Shown here: one piece after another, positions 43,950 through 52,667 of the stretch
How the letters are laid out: each line of letters begins with the position of its first letter
How positions within the stretch are numbered: position 1 is the first letter of the stretch
Origin: an uncultured Blautia sp.
GTDB lineage: Bacteria > Bacillota > Clostridia > Lachnospirales > Lachnospiraceae
Assembly (NCBI GenBank): GCA_900549015.1
Contig: URMH01000006.1
Span: 20,464-84,463, forward strand
Direction of reading: 5' to 3'
Length of the DNA: 64,000 bases
Notes under the pieces: generated by a model
The model's input: the letters and a program-made list of their open reading frames with translations, nothing else
What the model was told of the DNA's origin: nothing
Databases searched by the model: none
Made by a program: the position numbers and the translations under genes

Positions 43950-46540
43950 CTGTTTCCATCCTTTACCTTTACAATAAAATTGCCGTCCTCTATATCCAGA
44001 ACAAGTGTATCTCCTGCATGTACATCACCGGAAAGGATTTTTCTTGCGGCAAGTGTCTCCACATATTTCTGCAGATAACGCTTCAGCGGTCTTGCGCCGT
44101 ATACCGGGTCATATCCTTCCTCAATTACATGGCTTCTTGCACTGTCTGTCAACTCCAGAGAAAGCTCCTGGTCAGAAAGTCTTCTGTCAAGCTCCTGAAC
44201 CATCAAGTCTACTATCATACCAATGTTGTCTTTTGTCAAGGGCTTAAACATAATAATTTCATCAAGACGATTTAAAAATTCCGGACGGAAGTGACCTCGA
44301 AGGTCATTCATTACCATCTCTTCTGCCTCCGGTTTTATTTCTCCCTTCTCATCAATTCCATCAAGAAGATAAGGAGAACCGATATTAGAAGTCATAATAA
44401 GAATGGTATTTTTAAAATCAACCGTTCTTCCCTGGGAATCTGTAATACGTCCGTCATCAAGAACCTGAAGAAGCACATTAAACACATCAGGGTGCGCTTT
44501 TTCAATTTCATCAAACAGCACGACGCTGTACGGTTTCCGGCGAACTGCCTCTGTAAGCTGACCGCCTTCTTCATATCCTACATATCCTGGAGGCGCTCCA
44601 ATAAGACGGGATACAGAATATTTTTCCATATATTCACTCATGTCAATACGAACCATATTCTGTTCATCATCAAAAAGATTTTCTGCAAGCGTCTTTGCAA
44701 GTTCTGTCTTACCAACACCAGTAGGTCCAAGGAAAAGGAAGGAACCAATGGGCTTTGTGGGATCTTTAATTCCTGCTTTTGATCTTAAAATCGCGTCTGT
44801 CACACGGCGCACACCCTCATCCTGTCCAACTACACGGCGATGAAGCTGATCTTCCAGTGTGAGAAGTTTTGCTCGCTCGCCTTCTGTTAATCTGGAAACC
44901 GGGATTCCGGTCCATCTTGAAATGATCCTTGCAATTTCATCATCTGTCACAGCCTCATGAACAAGGCTTCTGTCTCCTTCTTTTACATTCCGCTCCTCAA
45001 TTTCAAGCTGCTGCTGAAGCTTGGGAAGCTCACCGTACTGAAGCTCTGCTGCCTTTTCCAGATCATAATTCTGCTGTGCCTTCTGAATTTTTTTGTTTAC
45101 TTCCTCTATCTGTTCACGAAGCTTTTGAAGTTTCTCTACAGAATGTTTCTCATTATCCCACTGGGCTTTCTGTGTATTAAAACTGTCTCGAAGCTCCGCA
45201 AGTTCCTTCTGAAGAGCTTCCAGACGTTCTTTGCTTAAATTATCTGTCTCTTTTTTAAGAGCAGATTCCTCAATTTCAAGCTGCATGATTTTTCGTCTCT
45301 GCTCGTCAAGCTCTGCCGGCATAGAATCCAGTTCTGTCTTAATCAGCGCACAGGCTTCATCTACAAGGTCAATCGCCTTGTCCGGAAGAAAACGATCTGT
45401 AATATATCTGTGAGACAAAGTTGCAGCTGCCACAAGAGCGCTGTCTGTAATCTTTACTCCATGATAAACCTCATATCTTTCTTTCAGTCCACGGAGAATG
45501 GAAATAGTGTCTTCCACAGTCGGCTCATCCACAAGAACCGGCTGGAAACGTCTCTCGAGAGCCGCGTCCTTTTCAATGTACTGACGGTATTCATCAAGCG
45601 TTGTCGCTCCAATACAGTGAAGCTCTCCTCTTGCAAGCATTGGCTTTAACATATTGCCTGCGTCCATAGCGCCGTCCGTCTTGCCTGCACCTACAATCAG
45701 ATGAAGCTCGTCAATGAAAAGAATCACATTTCCTTCGCTCTTTTTCACTTCTTCAAGAACAGCTTTCAGACGTTCCTCAAACTCACCTCTGTATTTTGCT
45801 CCTGCTACAAGAGCTCCCATATCAAGTGCGAAAATCTTCTTATCCTTCAGGCCTTCCGGTACGTCTCCTCTTACAATACGCTGGGCAAGGCCTTCGATTG
45901 CCGCAGTCTTACCAACACCAGGCTCACCGATAAGAACGGGATTGTTTTTTGTTTTACGGGAAAGAATACGGATAATATTCCGGATTTCCCCGTCACGGCC
46001 GATAACAGGATCAAGCTTCTGGTTTCTTGCTTTTTCCACAAGGTCTTCGCCGTACTTATTTAAAGTATCGTATGTTGCCTCCGGATTGTCACTTACGACT
46101 CTCTGGTTTCCTCTGACAGTAGACAATGCCTGAAGAAAACGTTCTCTTGTAATCCCAAACTCATTCCAGATTTTACTCATGGAAGGGCTTGGATATTTTA
46201 GAAGGGAAAGGAAGAGATGTTCCACGGAAACATACTCGTCTCCCATTGCTCTCGCCTCATCTTCTGCGCTTACAAGTGATTTGTTCAGATATTGTCCAAA
46301 CCGAAGCTCTCCTCCTGATACCTTTACTCGGGCATCAAGAGCCATTTTTACTTTGTTGATAAAATATTCTTTATTAATCTCCATCTTCTCAATCAATTTG
46401 AGAATCAGGCTGTCCTCCTGATTTAAAAGAGCATACAAAAGATGCTCCTGCTCTATTTCCTGATTGCCGTACTCATAAGCAATCTTTTCCAAATTCTGGA
46501 CCGCCTGCAGAGATTTCTGTGTGAATTTACTAATATTCAT
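43946..46540 (-). CDS. clpB: ATP-dependent disaggregase ClpB
   Basis: 864-residue Hsp100 chaperone that extracts polypeptides from aggregates with DnaK. N-domain (1-145) with two Clp repeats; NBD1 Walker A GEPGVGKT at 205-212; middle coiled-coil domain (about 400-530) that distinguishes ClpB from ClpA/C; NBD2 Walker A GPTGVGKT near 605, sensor 1 MTSNIGS and sensor 2 GARPLKR. No IGF/L ClpP-binding loop is apparent. ATG at 46540 follows GGAGG; the extension to 46582 lies in the leader. CIRCE and a SigA promoter precede it. Confidence 0.97.
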   Translation of the reverse strand: MNISKFTQKSLQAVQNLEKIAYEYGNQEIEQEHLLYALLNQEDSLILKLIEKMEINKEYFINKVKMALDARVKVSGGELRFGQYLNKSLVSAEDEARAMGDEYVSVEHLFLSLLKYPSPSMSKIWNEFGITRERFLQALSTVRGNQRVVSDNPEATYDTLNKYGEDLVEKARNQKLDPVIGRDGEIRNIIRILSRKTKNNPVLIGEPGVGKTAAIEGLAQRIVRGDVPEGLKDKKIFALDMGALVAGAKYRGEFEERLKAVLEEVKKSEGNVILFIDELHLIVGAGKTDGAMDAGNMLKPMLARGELHCIGATTLDEYRQYIEKDAALERRFQPVLVDEPTVEDTISILRGLKERYEVYHGVKITDSALVAAATLSHRYITDRFLPDKAIDLVDEACALIKTELDSMPAELDEQRRKIMQLEIEESALKKETDNLSKERLEALQKELAELRDSFNTQKAQWDNEKHSVEKLQKLREQIEEVNKKIQKAQQNYDLEKAAELQYGELPKLQQQLEIEERNVKEGDRSLVHEAVTDDEIARIISRWTGIPVSRLTEGERAKLLTLEDQLHRRVVGQDEGVRRVTDAILRSKAGIKDPTKPIGSFLFLGPTGVGKTELAKTLAENLFDDEQNMVRIDMSEYMEKYSVSRLIGAPPGYVGYEEGGQLTEAVRRKPYSVVLFDEIEKAHPDVFNVLLQVLDDGRITDSQGRTVDFKNTILIMTSNIGSPYLLDGIDEKGEIKPEAEEMVMNDLRGHFRPEFLNRLDEIIMFKPLTKDNIGMIVDLMVQELDRRLSDQELSLELTDSARSHVIEEGYDPVYGARPLKRYLQKYVETLAARKILSGDVHAGDTLVLDIEDGNFIVKVKDGNR

Positions 46541-46605
46541 AGGCTTTCCTCCGTTATAAAAGAACTGTTCCCTTGGGAACATTGTGTTTTCTTTGTTCTA
46601 TACGG

Positions 46606-46648
46606 AATATAACACTTTTTATTAGCACTGTCAAGAGGTGAGTGCTAA
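46606..46648 (-). promoter_or_regulatory. clpB promoter overlapping a CIRCE element
   Basis: CIRCE inverted repeat TTAGCACTG-N9-GAGTGCTAA (46622-46648), one mismatch in the left arm. The promoter TTGACA (46629-46634), 17-nt spacer, TATATT (46606-46611) overlaps it on the minus strand, so HrcA binding would block RNA polymerase. Confidence 0.88.
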
Positions 46649-46666
46649 TTATTTTGTGAAGAATTT

Positions 46667-46693
46667 GTGAAGCCTTGATTTTACGGGCTTCAC
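46667..46693 (-). other. Hairpin at the integrase-side junction
   Basis: GTGAAGCC ... GGCTTCAC 8-bp stem between the CIRCE element and the integrase. No good T-run; could be a weak terminator or an element-end structure. Confidence 0.35.
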
Positions 46694-46732
46694 AGGGATT
46701 TTTCACTTGCTTTCGCACTCGATTTTCTTGAT

Positions 46733-46822
46733 TTTACACCATTTTTACACCATTTCATTTGATTTTGGTGTAACACTCACTTTATTTACACCAAATTACA
46801 CCATCGACTTACATTTACACCA
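46733..46822. repeat. Integrase arm-type repeats (TTTACACCA)
   Basis: Six copies of (T)TTACACCA: 46733-46741, 46744-46752, inverted at 46766-46774, then 46785-46793, 46796-46803 and 46814-46822, the last covering the integrase stop codon. Clustered direct repeats at the integrase end of an element are typical arm-binding sites for Tn916-type integrases. Confidence 0.6.
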
Positions 46823-48038
46823 CAGCAGGTACAGTTTCCGGCAGATTCATTTTTGACATCTCATTTTCTACATGAGCCATTTCAGCGATATGATTGTAGA
46901 TATTCATAGTGATCTTCGCATCAGAATGTCCCATTACATATTGCATAACTTTCGGATTAACATTATTCTCACCCAATCTGGTACATCCTGTGTGACGAAG
47001 AATGTGTGCAGATATATGAGGCATCAGTTCTGGCTCCCTGTTCTCATTTTCCGCCAATATTGTTTCTCTCTTATTATAGGCATTAACGATATTCTTCAGA
47101 AAACTATTCACACCTGCTGGCATAATCGGACGCCCATGTTTTGTGTTAAAAATAAAACCACTGCGTTTACCAATCTCTACATTACTCTGCAATCCCAACA
47201 TCAAATTTAATTCCTTCTGCTTACGAAACGCATCATATACGGTCTGAGTCATAGGAATTGTTCTGATTCCAGCATCCGTTTTTGTCTCCGAATCATGGAA
47301 ACAATAACCTTCTTCTCCCTCATAATAAACAAGCTGTCCATTCACATGAATTTCCCGGTTTTTCATATCCACATCTGACCAGGTCAATCCGATTGTTTCA
47401 CTTATTCTCAGGCAGGCTCCAAACATAATCTGCATCATTGGCAAATGCGGCTTATACACCTTACTGTTCTCCACAAATTTCAGAAGCTTCTCTTGTTGTT
47501 CCAGCGTTAATGCCTCTTTCTCCTTTGCAGCAGCACCATAATCGCCAAGAGTTCCTGTTACCGGATTTTTACGGATAATCCCATCCTCCACAGCCATATT
47601 AAATGCTGGGTTTAATAAAGCATACATACTTTTAATCGTGCTGTGTGCCAAACCCTCATCCGAAAGTCCTGAAAAAAATGTCCGTACATGAGATGTCTTA
47701 AAATCAACTACACGGATGTTTCCAAGAGTATTCTTTATCCGATAATTCCATGTTCGCCAGTAGTCCTTTTTCGTTTTTTCCCGGATATTCTTTGTCGCCA
47801 TATATCGCTCAAATAATCCATTTACCGTCAATTTCTTTACAGATGTGTCCGTAATAAGCTGATCGTCAATATCTTTATTGATTTTCTTTTCCTGCTCACG
47901 CAGACTTGCCAGATCCATGTCATAGATTGTAACACGCTTTCCGGTAAGCTCATCTTTGTAACGATACATATAACGTCCGTCTGGACGCTGACTTTCTCCA
48001 GTTTTTAAATTTCTGCCTTTATTGTCTTTTCTTGCCAT
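46815..48038 (-). CDS. Tyrosine recombinase / integrase, Tn916 family
   Basis: 407 residues. N-terminal arm-binding domain, SAM-like core-binding domain (about 70-165) and catalytic domain with Arg 211 (ACLRISE), His 345 and Arg 348 (HILRHTG), His 371 (GHS) and nucleophile Tyr 381 (NIYNHI), all present, so it looks active. It catalyses element integration and excision. ATG at 48038 is preceded by AAAGGA; two closer upstream ATGs in frame lack spacing. The excisionase gene and repeats beside it support an integrative element or its remnant at this spot. Confidence 0.93.
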   Translation of the reverse strand: MARKDNKGRNLKTGESQRPDGRYMYRYKDELTGKRVTIYDMDLASLREQEKKINKDIDDQLITDTSVKKLTVNGLFERYMATKNIREKTKKDYWRTWNYRIKNTLGNIRVVDFKTSHVRTFFSGLSDEGLAHSTIKSMYALLNPAFNMAVEDGIIRKNPVTGTLGDYGAAAKEKEALTLEQQEKLLKFVENSKVYKPHLPMMQIMFGACLRISETIGLTWSDVDMKNREIHVNGQLVYYEGEEGYCFHDSETKTDAGIRTIPMTQTVYDAFRKQKELNLMLGLQSNVEIGKRSGFIFNTKHGRPIMPAGVNSFLKNIVNAYNKRETILAENENREPELMPHISAHILRHTGCTRLGENNVNPKVMQYVMGHSDAKITMNIYNHIAEMAHVENEMSKMNLPETVPAVV

Positions 48039-48238
48039 ACTAATCATTCCTTTCACATTCGTTGTTTGTTATTCGGAATGATTTTTGTCCTGTTCGTATC
48101 AGTCATAATCTGTCTGATATCTGTTCACAGATTAACATAATATTTTAGGATTTCCAAGGGTAAATTCTTGAAAAACACTAATTTTTCTTTGCACTCTCAT
48201 TCCGAAGGAAATTCGTTGTTTTCTCCTGTTCTCATCCA

Positions 48239-48433
48239 TTACACTGCCATTGCATCAAGATATTTTTTTATCTTATCTACGTTATAGAGAACACGTCTGC
48301 CAACAATGATCTTTGCTTCTGCACAATCTGCAATTTTTCTTGCTGTGACAGCACCACAGGATAACATTGCCATTAAGCCTTCAATGTCCACAGTCAGACG
48401 ATTTTCAGTGTTATACTCTGTTGTCTTTCTCAT
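48239..48433 (-). CDS. Excisionase-family DNA-binding protein
   Basis: 64 residues, basic, with a MerR-like winged-helix pattern: LTVDIEGLMAMLSCGAVTARKIADCAEAKI then VGRRVLYNVDKIKKYLD. Tn916-type Xis proteins of this size direct excision and sit directly upstream of int. ATG at 48433 is ten nt after AAGGAGG; an earlier ATG at 48442 is only one nt from it. Confidence 0.8.
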   Translation of the reverse strand: MRKTTEYNTENRLTVDIEGLMAMLSCGAVTARKIADCAEAKIIVGRRVLYNVDKIKKYLDAMAV

Positions 48434-48533
48434 GATGCACATACCTCCTTTCCTCCGTATTCTTTTGCATCACCTCCCAGACAGCGGTTTCATGCCCGTT
48501 GTCAGTACCTTCTCCTGTTGTTTCTGGTTTTAC

Positions 48534-48686
48534 CTAATGATGAATCTTTTTCTGTTCGGCGTGTTGGCTTCCGTTCGTATAGGCGGCGTCAACGTTACAG
48601 TTGACCTCTATCAGAATTTTTCTGAATGCTGGCAGCGCCTTCTCGAACATACCAGCCGTTGCCGGAGTATCTTCGATTTCCACATA
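48534..48686 (-). pseudogene. Fragment of a conserved-looking element gene (~50 codons)
   Basis: Minus-strand frame open from 48686 to TAG at 48534, reading VEIEDTPATAGMFEKALPAF and ending with a His-rich tail. Two in-frame stops lie just upstream, where coding-like sequence continues, so it looks like the decayed 3' end of a gene. I cannot name it. The rest of 48443-49038 (about 600 bases) has no gene I trust, only the operators listed separately. Confidence 0.3.
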
Positions 48687-48884
48687 CTACTCTCTGGTAC
48701 AGCGGTGGAACTCTGTGTTGTCCTTTCATCCCCTAAGGGTACCTATACAGTTCATTTAATTTTCAATGTGCGTAAAAGATCTTGACTTCCTATTCAAAAC
48801 CTTCTTCTATTAATCACACGTGGCAGAGGCGATAAGGTCATATTTTTCATAAAAAAATTTGATTTTTTATCTCCACCTTGTTTA

Positions 48885-48970
48885 TTCGCTTTTATGCGAA
48901 CATCGATTATGCCGTCATTATATTTCGCTTCAATGTTAATGTCAAACATTTTATTCGCTTATTTGCGAAT
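48885..48970. promoter_or_regulatory. Two palindromic TTCGC-N6-GCGAA operators
   Basis: TTCGCTTTTATGCGAA (48885-48900) and ATTCGCTTATTTGCGAAT (48953-48970). Same half-sites and same spacer, 68 bp apart; the second sits just upstream of the XRE gene's promoter. Likely binding sites for the XRE regulator. Confidence 0.55.
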
Positions 48971-48977
48971 CTTTCTG

Positions 48978-49006
48978 TTTACATTCTGAGATTTTGATAG
49001 TAAAAT
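48978..49006 (+). promoter_or_regulatory. Promoter of the XRE regulator
   Basis: TTTACA (48978-48983), 17-nt spacer, TAAAAT (49001-49006). Confidence 0.6.
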
Positions 49007-49038
49007 GGAATTATCAAATAGAAAGCAGGAAATCTGAT

Positions 49039-49599
49039 ATGACGATTGGTGATAAAATAAAAAAAATCCGGACATTCCGGAATATGACACAGGCTGAACT
49101 CGGTGCTGCTCTTGGCTGGGGCGATAAAGGGGCAAACCGCCTTGCCCAATACGAAACCAATTACCGGGTTCCTCGCAAAGATCTGGTGACTGAAATGGCT
49201 AAGATTCTGGATATAAACCCACTGGCACTCCATGAACCAACTACAATGAATGCTTCTGAGCTGATGGAAATCCTGTTCTGGATTGATGAATTTAATCCTG
49301 GCATGATCAATCTCTTTCAGTTAGAGACTTATCTAGGTGAAAAATCTAATTCCAGTAAAGATACCGCTATCCGCTACCATGATTCCGATAGCTGGCCTGC
49401 ACATCCGCCTGTTGGCATGTGGTTTAATTATGGGGTTCTTAATGATTTTCTGAAAGAATGGACTCTTAGAAAAGAAGAACTGAAATCCGGCAAGATTACC
49501 AGAGATGAATATTTTGAATGGAAAATCAACTGGCCACAGACCTGTGATGATTGCGGAAAACGTGAACCGTCAAAGCAATGGCGATGCTCAAACGAATAG
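49039..49599 (+). CDS. XRE-family helix-turn-helix regulator
   Basis: 186 residues. N-terminal HTH (about 4-62): IGDKIKKIRTFRNMTQAELG then QYETNYRVPRKDLVTEMAKIL. The C-terminal ~120 residues are Trp-rich and end in a CDDCGK...WRC pair of cysteines that could bind zinc. The C-terminal domain resembles regulators on Tn916/Tn1549-type elements, probably controlling element genes. ATG at 49039 follows AGGAAA; the upstream ATG at 48994 lies inside the promoter. Two palindromes upstream suggest autoregulation. Confidence 0.85.
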   Translation: MTIGDKIKKIRTFRNMTQAELGAALGWGDKGANRLAQYETNYRVPRKDLVTEMAKILDINPLALHEPTTMNASELMEILFWIDEFNPGMINLFQLETYLGEKSNSSKDTAIRYHDSDSWPAHPPVGMWFNYGVLNDFLKEWTLRKEELKSGKITRDEYFEWKINWPQTCDDCGKREPSKQWRCSNE

Positions 49600-49650
49600 A
49601 ATTTAGCGAAACTTAAATTTATTATATTTTTTCTCTTTAACTAATGGAAA

Positions 49651-49697
49651 AGGCACTGAAAATCCAATATTTCTACGTTTTTCAGTGCCTTTTTTGC
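49651..49697 (+). terminator. Terminator of the XRE gene
   Basis: AGGCACTGAAAA ... TTTTCAGTGCCT 12-bp stem followed by TTTTT. Confidence 0.85.
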
Positions 49698-49777
49698 ATA
49701 CTTTTCTATTAAAATTCTCTCACGTGCTTATATAAGTGAAACTTACCGAAACTTAAATCATGTCTCTTTCAGATTAT

Positions 49778-49950
49778 TTAATTCAGATATTCACCAACCG
49801 GAGATGAATTGTACTGTTTCTTAATCTCAATCACAATAGAACCATCCTCATTATTTTTTCTGATAAAATTTTGTACTTTGTTCCACTCTTTTCCAACTGT
49901 GCTTTATACTTCTCACATTCCTGTACAATCGCCTTTTTTGCATTGTCCAT
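49778..49950 (-). pseudogene. Frameshifted small element gene
   Basis: Start at 49950 reads MDNAKKAIVQECEKYKAQLE; after about 26 codons the frame must shift by one to continue as FIRKNNEDGSIVIEIKKQYN and end in a TAA at 49778. The 173-bp span is not a multiple of three. Both halves look coding (charged, helical then strand), so a single frameshift has broken a ~57-residue protein, of the kind carried by conjugative elements. The rest of 49,600-49,990 holds only the terminator. Confidence 0.45.
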
Positions 49951-49991
49951 TCAGAAAAATTAATTGCCCAAATAGAAATATATAAACAACC

Positions 49992-50843
49992 CTATAGGTT
50001 CTCTCTTGCCAGACATATTTCTTTCAGCGCCTCCCCAATATCTCCATCTACCCCGATCGACTTTCCGGCAATTTCTGAAGGAATATAGACTTCTCCTTTA
50101 TTGAAGGTGATATAAACTGCTTCAGGTTCAGAAGCAGCAAGGCTCATGAAAGGCTCTTTGATCATACGGTTTCGCCATCCCACGCCCAATTCCAGGATCG
50201 CTAGTCTTTTACCATGATATTTCTTAATAAAGTTCTGATAGTCTTGCATTTTCTTTTGGAACTGTTCGGTCTGAAAGAATGCATTGCTGTTTGCCATATT
50301 GACCGTAACTGGCCCTCCACAGCAGGAACAGCAGGGAACCAGTTCTGAGGGGATCTGTCCGTTTTTTTCAGCTTCCGCCATTTTGAGAATTTCATTCTGG
50401 TTTTCGTAAGGATCTGTTCCGCATCCATTCTGGCACCGGGACTGGGTGAGACGGCCTTCCATCTCAAAGACCTTATCCCTGTCAAATCCTGCAGGCACGA
50501 AATGGTCCTCGCCATTGGAGGTCACAATAAAATAATCTTTGGAACCAACCAGACGATACAGATCCTCCATTACAGGACCGGGCTGTTCCAGATAACATTT
50601 CCGGCTGATCAGTCTGCTGAAAAATGCCCATTTAGATTCTTCTGTAGGATACTGAAAGAATAATCCCTGCAGTATATTTCTGATCCCGTATCTGCTGCGG
50701 AAATCTCCGAAATCTTTCTGAAACCAGTGATCATCTGCAAAAATATTGTATCCTTCTGAAATAGATAATCCGTTACTGGCGCCGATGAGAAGAGCGTCTG
50801 CTTCCTGGATAGCTTTATAAATATTTCTGAAGTTTTCTTCCAT
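49992..50843 (-). CDS. SIR2-family NAD-dependent protein (catalytic His replaced by Glu)
   Basis: 283 residues with a sirtuin Rossmann fold: LLIGASNGLSIS (19-30) in place of GAGIS, TSNGED (108-113) in place of QNxD, and zinc-type cysteines CQNGC (137, 141) and CCSCC near 173-177. The canonical ELHG with catalytic His reads EMEG (Glu 129), so ordinary deacylation is doubtful; class M sirtuins (SirTM) also lack the His and act as ADP-ribosyltransferases. ATG at 50843 has GGAG ten nt upstream. Third in a tandem array with a broken copy and a full paralogue. Confidence 0.8.
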   Translation of the reverse strand: MEENFRNIYKAIQEADALLIGASNGLSISEGYNIFADDHWFQKDFGDFRSRYGIRNILQGLFFQYPTEESKWAFFSRLISRKCYLEQPGPVMEDLYRLVGSKDYFIVTSNGEDHFVPAGFDRDKVFEMEGRLTQSRCQNGCGTDPYENQNEILKMAEAEKNGQIPSELVPCCSCCGGPVTVNMANSNAFFQTEQFQKKMQDYQNFIKKYHGKRLAILELGVGWRNRMIKEPFMSLAASEPEAVYITFNKGEVYIPSEIAGKSIGVDGDIGEALKEICLARENL

Positions 50844-50847
50844 AATG

Positions 50848-51361
50848 TTATTTCTCCTTTTCCAACTGTATCCGAAGTTCCTTTAATATATCTGCCAGAT
50901 CGCCTTGCAGGTAAAGACTTCTCCCTTTTAAATGTTCCGGAGCAGAAGAGGCTTCCTGGTTCAGACAGACGTAAAACACCTGGCTGTTACGGGCCATCAT
51001 GTCCCAGAAAGGCAGTCTGATCACCCCCGGTGTCATCTCTCTAATCTTTTCCGGCAAGTACAGCCTTAAGAGCCAGATATAGCTGACCTGTAGGCAGATG
51101 CCACATACTGTAAATATATTTTGTATAGTAGGTCCATTGCTGTTCCAGGGAAGAGTAGCAGTAATAGACTCCGGCAAAAGGAGAAGTAAAATGGTAGTAG
51201 TCTTTGAATTCTCCCAGATGTGTTTCTAATGCAGGAGCCCAGTGGTAATGGTTAAATCCCGCAGCACTGAATAGTCCGGAACCTACGCCTACTACCACTG
51301 CATCAGCATCTGTGATCAGCCGGACAAGGGATTCTATGTCCTTGTGACTATGCTTCTCCAT
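50848..51361 (-). pseudogene. Broken SIR2-like paralogue (internal deletion and frameshift)
   Basis: The N-terminal half starts at 51361 with VVVGVGSGLFSAAGFN and runs to a stop at 51041. The C-terminal piece continues in another frame from about 51040 (MTPGVIRLPFWDMM) to 50848. Compared with the intact upstream paralogue, the region between LELLEGK and VGRMTP, about 135 residues including the NAD/zinc-site segments, is missing. Start overlaps the upstream gene by 14 nt, as in a normal operon, so decay seems recent. Confidence 0.75.
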
Positions 51362-52256
51362 GCTCCTTGTTTTCCTCTTTCTTTACCCTCACTGCCTCCT
51401 GCAGCACCAGGGCAATGTCTTCTTTGATAGCCAGCCCCTTCTGTTCTATTTCTCCAGGAAGAAGGGCGTCCTTTGGATTAATGGTAATGTAAAACGCCTT
51501 AGGCAGGGAGTATGTGAGATTCCAGAAAGGTTCCTGGATAAACATAGGGGTCATTCGTCCTACGCCCAACTCCAGAAAAAGGATCTTCTTCTCTTTATTT
51601 TTTTCCAGAAATTCGTTGATCTTCCGGTATTCGTCTCTATACTTGGCACCTTCCAGGAATGTATCTCCCCGTACCCAGGGCTCCATCTGGGCTCCGCATT
51701 TGGGACAGCGGGGGATCATTTTGGCGGGGATACACAGATTCTCGTCAATAGCTGCATTCATGGCATAGACCATATCCTTGTTGTAATAAATCTGGTCATG
51801 ACATCGGCGGCTGCACTGATAATAGCGGGAATCACCCTGGATGGCGCTTAATTTTTCTTCGGACACCACACGGTTAAACTGGAAGTCCTGATTGGTGGTC
51901 ATAATATGATAGTTTTTACCCTCAAGGAGTTCCATGAGATCGTAGTAAGGCTGTCCTGTAGGACACTCATATTCCATATAGCCCATACGTACAAGAAATG
52001 CCCAGTGAGCTTCCGGGGAAGGATAATGATAGTAAAATCCGTTAAAAGCTCCGGTAAATCCATATTTTTTATGGAAATCCCCCAGATATTTCTGAAATAT
52101 CGCATCATTCTCATAGAAAAAATTATAGCCACAGGAAGCGGACATGCCGGCTGCTGCTCCTACCAGAATGGCTTCAGCAGAATTAAGTTTATCTAATAAG
52201 GTCCGGGCATTTTTTTGATATGCATTTTCAAAAACAATATTTTTCATTGGCTGCAT
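51348..52256 (-). CDS. SIR2-family NAD-dependent protein (catalytic His replaced by Gln)
   Basis: 302 residues. Sirtuin NAD loop GAAAGMSASCGYN (33-45), TNQD (121-124) replacing QNxD, and zinc cysteines 148, 152, 184, 187 (CSRRC, CPKC). The catalytic ELHG His is Gln 140 (AIQGD), as I recall for class M sirtuins, so ADP-ribosyl transfer is at least as likely as deacylation. LELGVGRMTP and FYITINPKD near the end are shared with the other copies. ATG at 52256 follows AAAGGAAAG. Divergent from an Rrf2 relic. No GcvH-L, LplA or macrodomain gene adjoins, unlike classic SirTM operons. Confidence 0.82.
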   Translation of the reverse strand: MQPMKNIVFENAYQKNARTLLDKLNSAEAILVGAAAGMSASCGYNFFYENDAIFQKYLGDFHKKYGFTGAFNGFYYHYPSPEAHWAFLVRMGYMEYECPTGQPYYDLMELLEGKNYHIMTTNQDFQFNRVVSEEKLSAIQGDSRYYQCSRRCHDQIYYNKDMVYAMNAAIDENLCIPAKMIPRCPKCGAQMEPWVRGDTFLEGAKYRDEYRKINEFLEKNKEKKILFLELGVGRMTPMFIQEPFWNLTYSLPKAFYITINPKDALLPGEIEQKGLAIKEDIALVLQEAVRVKKEENKEHGEA

Positions 52257-52277
52257 GGTTGACTTTCCTTTCTTTTA

Positions 52278-52580
52278 TTGTTATTATTAAAATTACATCA
52301 AAACTGTACCATGTTAAAATATAAATTACAAGAAGAAAAAGAGCATCTGACCAGCGCCCAGATTGCAAAAAGTGTAAAAACAAATCCTGCCTATATCCGG
52401 CAGCTGATGGCCGCGCTGAAAAATGCAAGCCTTATCTCCAATACCCAAGGCCAGGCAAACGCCTGTCTTACCAAACCTGCAGACGAAATTACTATGCTGG
52501 ATATATACCGGGCAGTGGAGGGAGAAAAGCCTTTGCTTCATCTTGATATTGATACCAACCCAGAGTGTGGAGTATACTGA
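52278..52580 (+). pseudogene. Truncated Rrf2-family regulator
   Basis: The frame contains the Rrf2 winged helix (LTSAQIAKSVKTNPAYIRQLM, given in part; GLV-type ISNTQGQA wing) and the ITMLDIYRAVEGEKPLLH segment and NPECGVY, then stops at 52580, about 40 residues short of normal. At the 5' end the only upstream start is a TTG without ribosome site, and the first good ATG (52311) would remove helix 1. It looks broken at both ends. Rrf2 proteins of this (YwnA-like) type have no Fe-S cysteines. Confidence 0.6.
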
Positions 52581-52588
52581 TAATAATA

Positions 52589-52636
52589 AAGAGACTGTAA
52601 CATTCATGGAAAACTATGAGTTGTTTCAGTCTCTTG
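52589..52636. terminator. Inverted repeat between Rrf2 relic and radical SAM gene
   Basis: AAGAGACTG ... CAGTCTCTT perfect 9-bp arms separated by 30 bp. On the minus strand it is followed by TTTATTATTATT, a weak terminator for the radical SAM gene. Confidence 0.4.
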
Positions 52637-52667
52637 AGGCACCTCTTTTACATCTCAACTTATTCAA

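Noticed and set aside
48306..48785. Plus-strand open frame of 159 codons across the excisionase region
   Set aside because: Mostly antisense to the excisionase and to the decayed fragment; no ribosome site; composition unlike a protein.
50201..50515. Alternative-frame open frame inside the SIR2-like gene
   Set aside because: Contained in a coding gene with recognisable sirtuin motifs in the main frame.
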